Below are positions 52,897 through 59,557 of a DNA stretch of 59,557 nt, piece after piece. The notes under the pieces are model-generated. The model saw nothing but the letters and a program-made list of their open reading frames with translations, was not told the DNA's origin and searched no databases. How positions within the stretch are numbered: the stretch's first letter is position 1; the number at the start of each line of letters is the position of its first letter. Position numbers and translations under genes: made by a program. Location of the stretch: NCBI GenBank assembly GCA_016789725.1, contig JAEUQN010000018.1, forward strand, positions 1-59,557, read 5' to 3'. The stretch is from Blastocatellia bacterium (GTDB taxonomy: Bacteria; Acidobacteriota; Blastocatellia; RBC074).

Positions 52897-53997
52897 TTAG
52901 AAGGCAAATAAACCAATCGTGGCCGAAATGAAAATATTCAGCAATGCCGCCGGGAGTAAAAATTTCCACCCGAAGTTCATCAACTGGTCATAGCGCAAAC
53001 GCGGCAGCGTCCCGCGCAACCAGATGTACAGGAACATGAAGAACGCAACCTTGACGAGGAAATACACGGGCGCGAGCAACGGGAACTGGCTCACGAACGG
53101 CCCACTCCAGCCACCCAGAAACATCGCAGTTGCCAACACCGATACGGTCAACATGTTCACGTATTCGGCCATAAACAGCATCGCAAACTTGAGTGAACTG
53201 CTGTATTCAGTGTGAAAACCACCCACCAATTCGGTTTCTGCTTCGGGTAAGTCGAACGGCGTGCGATTCGTTTCGGCAATCGCACTAATCAAGTAGATAA
53301 AGAAGCCGAGCGGTTGAAACACAAACACAAACCATTTCGGAATGAAGCCGAAATATGCGCCCTGTTGCATCTCGACGATTTTGACCAAATCCGTTGTTCC
53401 CGCTTGTAGCAGCACGCCGACCAGCGCCAGTGACAGACTTAATTCATAACTCACCATCTGCGCGGACGAACGCAAACCGCCGAGCAAGCTGAACTTGGAA
53501 TTGGACGCCCAACCCGCCAACACAATGGCGTACACGCCAAGACTCGTCACCGCCAGCACGTATAACAATCCCACATTGAAGCTTGTGACGTGCAGGTCCA
53601 TCGTACTCAGATTGAGTTCAATTCCTGAAATTGAGTGAACCAGTGAATTGATAGAGGAAGCGAATGGGATTGGGACATCTTTGGGGCCGAGCGGATAGAC
53701 GATGGTTGCCATAAACGCTGGAACCACAGCAACGACTGGCGCAAAAATGTACAGCCACTTATTGGTTGCGAGCGGAACCACATCTTCTTTAAAGGCGAAC
53801 TTGATACCGTCAGCAATGGATTGCAGTAATCCAAACGGACCGGTGCGATTGGGGCCGAGTCGCATTTGCATCCAGGCCAGCGCGCGCCGCTCCACCCAGT
53901 TCATCGAAACCGGCGATAACAAACCAATCACGAAGACAATGACAATTTTCAGCAGAATGCCAACGAAAAATTGAATGGATTGTTGGTCAATGGGCAT
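52897..53997 (-). CDS. nuoH: NADH-quinone oxidoreductase subunit H
   Basis: A 366-residue protein with eight helices that forms part of the quinone chamber: ERRALAWMQMRLGPNRTGPFGLLQ, DGIKFAFKEDVVP, YAIVLAGWASNSKFSLLGGLR, ETNRTPFDLPEAETELVGGFHTEYSS, RGTLPRLRYDQLMNFGWKFLLP. Length is slightly above the E. coli protein (325). Upstream is nuoG, downstream nuoJ. Confidence 0.95.
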   Translation of the reverse strand: MPIDQQSIQFFVGILLKIVIVFVIGLLSPVSMNWVERRALAWMQMRLGPNRTGPFGLLQSIADGIKFAFKEDVVPLATNKWLYIFAPVVAVVPAFMATIVYPLGPKDVPIPFASSINSLVHSISGIELNLSTMDLHVTSFNVGLLYVLAVTSLGVYAIVLAGWASNSKFSLLGGLRSSAQMVSYELSLSLALVGVLLQAGTTDLVKIVEMQQGAYFGFIPKWFVFVFQPLGFFIYLISAIAETNRTPFDLPEAETELVGGFHTEYSSSLKFAMLFMAEYVNMLTVSVLATAMFLGGWSGPFVSQFPLLAPVYFLVKVAFFMFLYIWLRGTLPRLRYDQLMNFGWKFLLPAALLNIFISATIGLFAF

Positions 53998-54036
53998 AGT
54001 GAATGAGTATGTTGATCTGAACTCCTGATTTCCAAA

Positions 54037-56496
54037 CTACGCAGGGAACATCACGACTTTTGATTTTTCCGGTTGTCCACCTAACACCAATCCATTGGTT
54101 GGGTGCAGCGGCAACATATTGGAATAACGTGTCATCAGCGGATACCGTTTGTGTAGTCGCGCTCCCGCTTTGTCTTTCAATTCGCCCAGGTTCACAATCG
54201 TGCGGCGATTTACGGCAGCGATTTCGGCACTCAAGCGATCCATGATGTCCGCGCGATTAAGCTTGGTGGCGTCAACCGGAGCCGCTTCAAGATTGATGGC
54301 ACCATCGTTCGCCAATTGATTGTGTGTTAGCCCGCTGTACGCGGCAACCGCTTCAGCCAAGGCTTTGAACGCATTTTTGACTGCGCCCTGATAACCCAAA
54401 TCATGCCCCATCATTTTCGCAATGGACGCGGTAATCATCCAGTCAGGACGAGCCTGCCCCACGGGCGGAATCGCACGGCGAACGAGTTGCACCTGCGAGC
54501 CGTTGTTTGTTTGCGTTCCTTGTGATTCGGTGGAACTGGTTGTCGGCAACACGACATGCGCTTGCTGTGCTGTTTCCGTCAGGAAAATATCTTGTACCAC
54601 CAAAAAGTCGAGCTTGGAGAGTAAGTGCCGCATCCCCTTGGGTTCTTCGGCTTTGCCCACGACATCTTCGCCTGCGATGTAGAGGGCTTTGATTGCTTGT
54701 CCCGTCCCCATCAACATGGCTTGTGCAATCATTCCGCCGGTTTGCAAGGCGTCCATTCCCATCTGAAACGCGCCCACTGAATTGGCGTAACGCACCAGTG
54801 GCGTGAAAGAAAACTTTGTGGTGCTGTAAACTGGTTCGTCGCCAACTTCGAGTGTAGGTTGTGGCGTGATGTTGGAATAGGGGTTTTCGTTAATTGCAGG
54901 CTTGGCGGTAGATTGCGTGGATTGTGCAAGTCGTTGCTGGGCATTAAGATAGGCTTTACGTGCTTCTGCTGCAACTTCTGTGCTGGGCGTTGCCAGTGTT
55001 GTTTCCAGCAACGGCAATGCTTCCAACGCCGCGCCGCGCAACTCTGCACCAAACACCACGACGACTTTTTCGCTTTCGAGGACGATCTGGCGAATGGCTT
55101 TGAGGTCATCTGCGTTCGCGCCCATTACATCAGCCGCTTCACTGGCAAGGTTTTCATTCAACAGGGTAGCGATCAATGCGTTCTCGCTGCCTTTGCGCAC
55201 TCGCACCGAAATCTCAGCCTGACGTTCGAGACGACTCGGCACGGAATTAACGATCAGCAAGCGCGCCGATTTGCGCCGTACCGCCCACCGGATTGAAAAC
55301 GCTGTGAGTGGATTTTCTTCGTTGGGGTCAGAGCCAATCAGCAAAATCGTTTCTGCGCTTTGAATGTGCTTTTGCGTGGCAATCGTGGGCGATCCATTCT
55401 TGAAAAACGAGGCGAGATCAACTTCATCTTCATCGTGATAAAAATCCACGTTCTTCGTTTCAATGACGTCCGAGGCCAATTTTTTGAGCGTGTACTGATC
55501 TTCGTTCAGCAACCGCGCGGCACTGATGACGCCAATGGAGTCTCCGCCGTTTTGTGCCTTGATTTCGCTGAGCTTTTTAGCAATGTGGCTCAATGCCTCG
55601 TCCCAAGTCGCGGGAATCAAATGCTCACCGCGCCGAATCATCGGACGCTCAATGCGTTCAGGGTGATGCACGATGTCAACCGTGTAGCGTCCCAGCGCAC
55701 ACAGAAAATCAGGATTGATGCCGCCTGCTGTGCGGCCACGTCCATCACGTGCAACCGAGCGAATCAGCTTCTCATTGCGTGATCCTGCCAACATCGAACA
55801 GCCATCCGAACAGAAATTACAAACCGTCGGCGTTTGCTTCAAATCCCACGGACGCGCCACGTATTTGTACGGCACGTGCAGCAAGGTTCCGGTGGGGCAA
55901 ACATCTACGCAATTACCGCAATCGGAGCATTCGACCCAACCGCCATACGAACCGATATACGTGTGCGAGCCACGATGTATCGTCGTGATCGCAAATTCGT
56001 CCATCCACTCTTCACACACGCGCGTGCAACGTTTGCAAACGACGCATCGCTGCGGATCGTTGTAGATGAAAGGTGAGATTTGACGTTCGAGTTGAACTTC
56101 CTTGTCTTTGTATTGGGAGCGAATCGCGTCTTCGCCGAAGCCGTAGGTTTGATCCTGTAATTCGCATTCGCCCGCTCGATCACAAACCGGACAATCTACC
56201 GGATGGTTCGAGAGTAAAAACTCAATCATCGAAGCGCGCACTGTTTCGATCTCTTCGGAATCAGTGGTGACAATCATCCCGTCACTGACGGGCATGGTGC
56301 AGGCCGTTTGGAGTTTCGGGATTTTGGGATTGTCTACGCGCACAACACAGAGACGGCAGGACGCTTGCGCCGTCAGTCCGCGATAGTGACAAAAGCGTGG
56401 CAGATAGATGCCTGCCATCTCGGCGGCTTCAATCAGCAGTTCGCCTTTCGGGGCTTCAAACTCTTGTCCATTGAGTGTGATTTTGACGAGTTCCAT
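54037..56496 (-). CDS. nuoG: NADH-quinone oxidoreductase subunit G
   Basis: An 819-residue iron-sulfur subunit of the peripheral arm. N-terminal ferredoxin (CHYRGLTAQASCRLCVV, CTMPV), His-Cys cluster (HPVDCPVCDRAGECELQ), two 4Fe-4S motifs (CVVCKRCTRVC and CSDCGNCVDVCPTG), then a molybdopterin-oxidoreductase-type domain that starts with CNFCSDGC. An extra stretch with low-complexity sequence lies at about 515-545 (QQRLAQSTQSTAKPAINENP). It ends with NGLVLGGQPEKSKVVMFPA. It transfers electrons from NuoF towards the quinone, normally through NuoI. Confidence 0.94.
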   Translation of the reverse strand: MELVKITLNGQEFEAPKGELLIEAAEMAGIYLPRFCHYRGLTAQASCRLCVVRVDNPKIPKLQTACTMPVSDGMIVTTDSEEIETVRASMIEFLLSNHPVDCPVCDRAGECELQDQTYGFGEDAIRSQYKDKEVQLERQISPFIYNDPQRCVVCKRCTRVCEEWMDEFAITTIHRGSHTYIGSYGGWVECSDCGNCVDVCPTGTLLHVPYKYVARPWDLKQTPTVCNFCSDGCSMLAGSRNEKLIRSVARDGRGRTAGGINPDFLCALGRYTVDIVHHPERIERPMIRRGEHLIPATWDEALSHIAKKLSEIKAQNGGDSIGVISAARLLNEDQYTLKKLASDVIETKNVDFYHDEDEVDLASFFKNGSPTIATQKHIQSAETILLIGSDPNEENPLTAFSIRWAVRRKSARLLIVNSVPSRLERQAEISVRVRKGSENALIATLLNENLASEAADVMGANADDLKAIRQIVLESEKVVVVFGAELRGAALEALPLLETTLATPSTEVAAEARKAYLNAQQRLAQSTQSTAKPAINENPYSNITPQPTLEVGDEPVYSTTKFSFTPLVRYANSVGAFQMGMDALQTGGMIAQAMLMGTGQAIKALYIAGEDVVGKAEEPKGMRHLLSKLDFLVVQDIFLTETAQQAHVVLPTTSSTESQGTQTNNGSQVQLVRRAIPPVGQARPDWMITASIAKMMGHDLGYQGAVKNAFKALAEAVAAYSGLTHNQLANDGAINLEAAPVDATKLNRADIMDRLSAEIAAVNRRTIVNLGELKDKAGARLHKRYPLMTRYSNMLPLHPTNGLVLGGQPEKSKVVMFPA

Positions 56497-56505
56497 AAAG
56501 ATTGT

Positions 56506-56751
56506 TTACGAATTTTTACGCCGTACGAATGCGATGGCTCCGACTATTATCCCAACGACTGCTCCTACTATTGACCCCATCAGAACGCCAATAACTGTGG
56601 CAAAAAGCGCCCATTGCCTTGCTTCGAAAGATTCACTCAGAGCCGATTGAATTCCTAATGTAGCTCCCAAGCTCAAAGCACCAATGAAGAAGCCAATCAG
56701 GCCTGCTTTGAAAATTGAGGCTTTGGGTGTGTCGAATGAATCGAACATCAA
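56506..56751 (-). CDS. Small two-helix membrane protein between nuoF and nuoG
   Basis: An 81-residue protein. Helix 1 is about 14-34 (FKAGLIGFFIGALSLGATLG), helix 2 about 48-74 (LFATVIGVLMGSIVGAVVGI...), rich in glycine and ending with the basic RRKNS. Its ATG overlaps the nuoF stop (ATGA), so it is translated with complex I genes. It is not a known nuo subunit. It could be an accessory or assembly factor, or an unrelated insertion. Confidence 0.72.
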   Translation of the reverse strand: MMFDSFDTPKASIFKAGLIGFFIGALSLGATLGIQSALSESFEARQWALFATVIGVLMGSIVGAVVGIIVGAIAFVRRKNS

Positions 56752-58025
56752 TCCGCCGCTGTAAGCTGCACAAAATTCTGCTTGATCCGCTTTTCAAAAT
56801 CGGGACGGAACTTTTTAATCATGCCTTGTACGGGCATGGCCGCCGCATCGCCGAGGGCGCAAAAACTCTTGCCTAAAATTTTGCCTGCCAAATCATCCAG
56901 CAAATCCACATCGCCCGGTTTGCCTTCGTACTTCTTCATTCGTTCGCAGACTTTGTAGAGCCAGCGCGTTCCTTCGCGGCAGGGCGTACACCAACCACAC
57001 GATTCGTGTTTGTAAAAATGAATCGTGTTCATGGTCATCTCGAACATGTCTACTGTTTCGTCCATCACAATCACGCCGCCAGAGCCAAGCATCGAACCGA
57101 GCGATGCGATGGATTCATAATCCATCGTGGCCTTTTCAACATCTTCGGGCGTGAACACGGGCATGCTGGAACCGCCCGGAATCACGCCTTTGAGCTGTTT
57201 TCCACCCTTGATGCCGCCGCAATCTTTGTAGATCAAATCGCGCATCGGATAGCCCATCGGCACTTCGTAATTGCCGGGTTTATTGACGTGTCCGCTGACG
57301 GTAAACATCTTCGTGCCACCGCTTTTTTCTGTTCCTAATGCTTTGTAGGCCTCGCCGCCGTTATTGATAATCCAGGGAACAGCCGCCAATGTTTCCACAT
57401 TGTTGACGACGGTCGGGCCGCCATACAATCCGACGATAGCCGGGAAGGGTGGTTTCAGGCGAGGATGTCCGCGCTTGCCTTCGAGCGATTCAAGCAGCGC
57501 GGTCTCTTCACCGCAGATGTATGCGCCTGCCCCTGGGTGTACATAAATGTTGCACTCGAAATCTGTACCCAGAATGTTTTTCCCCAGGTATCCGCGCTCT
57601 TTTGCCTGCGCGATGGCTTTTTCCAGAATGGCGATGATGTACCAGTATTCGCCGCGAATATAAATGTAGTTGTTGGGAGCGTTGAGCGCGTAGGCTGCGA
57701 TAGCCATTCCTTCAAGCAATTGATGCGGATCGTAGCGCATTAGATCGCGGTCTTTGCCTGTCCCCGGCTCAGATTCATCAGCATTGCAAACCACGTATTT
57801 TGGGCGTGCGGATTGTTTGGGAACAAAGCTCCATTTCATCCCGGTCGGAAACCCTGCGCCGCCGCGTCCGCGCAGGGATGATTTCTTGACCTCTTCGATC
57901 ACTTGATCGGGGGTAGATTCCTTGAGGACTTTGGTGAGAGCTTGATAGCCACCTGTTTTGATATAGACGTCAATGTCACAAGCTTCGCCTTTGAGATCGA
58001 ACCTTGTTGTTAGAACTTTGGTCAT
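56748..58025 (-). CDS. nuoF: NADH-quinone oxidoreductase subunit F
   Basis: A 425-residue flavoprotein: FMN/NAD site LRGRGGAGFPTGMKW (51-65), ICGEETALLESLEG, and the N3 4Fe-4S cluster ESCGWCTPCREGTRW near residue 342, with a later Cys in SFCALGD. It oxidises NADH at the tip of the peripheral arm. It follows nuoE by 17 bp. Confidence 0.96.
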   Translation of the reverse strand: MTKVLTTRFDLKGEACDIDVYIKTGGYQALTKVLKESTPDQVIEEVKKSSLRGRGGAGFPTGMKWSFVPKQSARPKYVVCNADESEPGTGKDRDLMRYDPHQLLEGMAIAAYALNAPNNYIYIRGEYWYIIAILEKAIAQAKERGYLGKNILGTDFECNIYVHPGAGAYICGEETALLESLEGKRGHPRLKPPFPAIVGLYGGPTVVNNVETLAAVPWIINNGGEAYKALGTEKSGGTKMFTVSGHVNKPGNYEVPMGYPMRDLIYKDCGGIKGGKQLKGVIPGGSSMPVFTPEDVEKATMDYESIASLGSMLGSGGVIVMDETVDMFEMTMNTIHFYKHESCGWCTPCREGTRWLYKVCERMKKYEGKPGDVDLLDDLAGKILGKSFCALGDAAAMPVQGMIKKFRPDFEKRIKQNFVQLTAAD

Positions 58026-58042
58026 AGCTGTTTGGTATGCAG

Positions 58043-58507
58043 TTACTTCAGCTTCTCAATGATTTCTTCCGTGCGTTCAGGCGTGATTTGTTCGTAATAG
58101 TCAAAGTTGACTTGTAGTACCGGCGCGAGGTCGCAATAACCCAGGCATTCCACTTCCTGCAACGTAAACCTGCCATCGGGAGTGGTCTCATTGACCTTGA
58201 TGCCTAATTTATGGTTGATCTGTTCAGTGATTTTATCGCAACCAGCCAGATTGCAGGACAGCGTGCGGCACACTTGCAGCTTATATTGCCCAATTGGTTT
58301 GCGCGAATACATCGAATAGAACGTTACTACTTCTTCGACTTCATTGACGCGCATGTCCAAGCGGCGGGCCAGATACTGCACATCTTCATCGGTTACATAT
58401 CCGTGTTCGATTTGCGCAAGATGTAAGGCTGGCAGAATAGCCGAACGCTTGACCGGGTAGTGAGAAATATATTCGTCAATTTTCTTTTCGTTTTCAGGGC
58501 TAAACAT
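58043..58507 (-). CDS. nuoE: NADH-quinone oxidoreductase subunit E
   Basis: A 154-residue thioredoxin-like 2Fe-2S protein. Cluster ligands lie in VCRTLSCNLAGCD and VECLGYCDLAP. N-terminal helical part YISHYPVKRSAILPALHLAQIEHGYV is typical. It pairs with NuoF (cluster N1a). Upstream spacer to nuoD carries a heptamer palindrome. Confidence 0.95.
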   Translation of the reverse strand: MFSPENEKKIDEYISHYPVKRSAILPALHLAQIEHGYVTDEDVQYLARRLDMRVNEVEEVVTFYSMYSRKPIGQYKLQVCRTLSCNLAGCDKITEQINHKLGIKVNETTPDGRFTLQEVECLGYCDLAPVLQVNFDYYEQITPERTEEIIEKLK

Positions 58508-58516
58508 AGGGCTTAA

Positions 58517-58596
58517 TTGATAGTTGAAAATTGAAAATTGATAATCTGGTTAGCGAGGGAATTGTTAATTATCAATTGTCCATTATCAATTATCGG
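58517..58596. repeat. Heptamer palindrome between nuoD and nuoE
   Basis: Left arm of four exact units (58517-58544): TTGATAG, TTGAAAA, TTGAAAA, TTGATAA. Right arm of four (58569-58596): TTATCAA, TTGTCCA, TTATCAA, TTATCGG. Units pair as reverse complements at 22 of 28 positions with a 24-nt centre. The right arm covers the nuoD stop codon. Confidence 0.8.
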
Positions 58597-59557
58597 TCAA
58601 TGTCTCCCAGCACAATATCAATGCTGCCAATGATGCCAATTAAATCGGCGAGGAGCATGCCTTCCGCCATTTTGGGTAACACTTGCAAATTAAGAAATGA
58701 AGGCGTTTTGACTCGCACTCGCCACGGCTTTTCTTTGCCATCGCTGATAATGTAATAACCAAGCTCGCCACGTGCGGATTCAATAGGGAAATATACTTCG
58801 CCAATCGGTACAGTAAAGCCTTCCGCCGCAATCAAGAAATGATGAATCATCACATCAATATGCTCTTTCATCAAATCGCGCGCGGGCAATCGGAGCTTGG
58901 GATGGTCAGCCTGCACTGGGCCTGACGGTAAGCGATCAATGGCTTGCTGAATAATTTTGTAGCTTTCTTCCATCTCGCGCATCCGTACCAGGTATCGCGC
59001 CCAGATGTCGCCATCTTTTTCTATCGGAACCTCGAAATCGTATGTTTCATACCCTGAATATGGTTCGGTTTTGCGAATGTCCCACGCAACGCCTGAACCG
59101 CGCAGCGATGGCCCCGTTAAGCCCCAGTTCAGCGCCTCTTCCCCTGAAATGATGCCGATGCCTTTCGTTCGACTTTGGAAAATTTTATTTCCTGTGACAA
59201 GCCGATTAGCCATTTTGAGAAAGTCTGGGAACCCCGCCATAAATTCCCTGAGCAGCGGCAGAAACGTATCAGGAATATCTGCCATCAGGCCGCCAATGCG
59301 AAAATAGCTTTGGTGAAATCTCGCGCCGGAAACGCATTCAAACAGGTCCAGAAGTTTTTCGCGCTGATCGAAGGCGTAAAAGAACGGGGACATCGCGCCG
59401 ATGTCCATCACATGCGTACCCCACCAAACTAGATGCGATGACAAGCGATTCAGTTCGGTTAGCAGGACACGTAAGACTTGTGTGCGCGGCGTGGCTTCAA
59501 CTCCCAGCAACTTTTCAACTGCCAGCACATAGCCCAAATCATTGCCCATTGAATTCA
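58590..59557 (-). CDS. nuoD: NADH-quinone oxidoreductase subunit D, N-terminus beyond the window
   Basis: The frame continues past the window edge; MGNDLGYVLAVEKLLGVE is internal in NuoD, so roughly the first 80-100 residues are missing. Conserved parts: RVLLTELNRLSSHLVWWGTHVMDIGAMSPFFYAFDQREKLLD is characteristic in segments, with GARFHQSYFRIGG, LRGSGVAWDIRKTEPYSGYE, and the C-terminus FADLIGIIGSIDIVLGDIDR-like. It forms part of the quinone site in the peripheral arm. Further nuoA-C genes are probably upstream, outside. Confidence 0.95.
   Translation of the reverse strand, partial: NSMGNDLGYVLAVEKLLGVEATPRTQVLRVLLTELNRLSSHLVWWGTHVMDIGAMSPFFYAFDQREKLLDLFECVSGARFHQSYFRIGGLMADIPDTFLPLLREFMAGFPDFLKMANRLVTGNKIFQSRTKGIGIISGEEALNWGLTGPSLRGSGVAWDIRKTEPYSGYETYDFEVPIEKDGDIWARYLVRMREMEESYKIIQQAIDRLPSGPVQADHPKLRLPARDLMKEHIDVMIHHFLIAAEGFTVPIGEVYFPIESARGELGYYIISDGKEKPWRVRVKTPSFLNLQVLPKMAEGMLLADLIGIIGSIDIVLGDIDR

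Overview
The window reads as chromosome of a Gram-negative, outer-membrane bacterium with moderate GC. waaA and lpxK imply LPS, and there is a TonB-dependent receptor. Several genes are typical of Acidobacteriota: an acidobacterial-type duplicated permease (ADOP), a tricorn-like protease, BlaI/M56 pairs and a TonB receptor with an N-terminal carboxypeptidase-regulatory domain. I infer Acidobacteriota, plausibly Blastocatellia; no 16S or other phylogenetic marker gene was used.

Layout. 1-4.3 kb: a 5'-truncated M56 peptidase, a TonB receptor and a PepSY membrane protein (outer-membrane uptake, probably metal-linked). 4.4-10 kb (minus strand): a giant diheme cytochrome fusion and an orphan MreB-like actin. 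10.4-13.7 kb: a biotin-dependent carboxylase alpha subunit and an acyl-CoA dehydrogenase (branched acyl-CoA catabolism). 13.7-19.8 kb: an orphan SUKH-3 immunity-like gene, efp, waaA-lpxK-PhyH oxygenase, a Uma2 nuclease and a Xer recombinase. 19.8-24.9 kb (minus): a coiled-coil protein, a DNA glycosylase, hslO, hisH, hisB, a DUF4258/YgiT toxin-antitoxin-like pair and hisC. 25-26.4 kb: a GC-rich hairpin cluster, a decayed IS481-like element and a heptamer palindrome. 26.4-32.8 kb: an ADOP permease, then a BlaI repressor, an M56 sensor protease whose C-terminus is an array of 29-residue repeats, and a secreted protein built from the same repeats. 32.9-45 kb: a tricorn-like protease, methyltransferase, DoxX, TIM-barrel isomerase, SH3 protein, RqcH-like NFACT protein, RDD protein and TlpA-like thioredoxin. 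45-59.6 kb (minus): a complex I operon, nuoD(partial)-E-F-[81-aa membrane protein]-G-H-J-K-L-M-M-N, with two nuoM copies and no nuoI between H and J.

The two most interesting signals are these. (1) The BlaI / repeat-bearing M56 protease / repeat-bearing secreted partner module at 28.9-32.8 kb, preceded by three 18-bp palindromes on one DNA face. The repeat array takes the place of the usual C-terminal sensor domain, and the partner may be its ligand. (2) A series of intergenic palindromes in which each arm is a tandem array of 7-bp units (9- and 10-bp in two cases). The unit sequence differs at each site while the architecture is kept. They sit mainly in short spacers between co-directional genes, including four spacers of the nuo operon.
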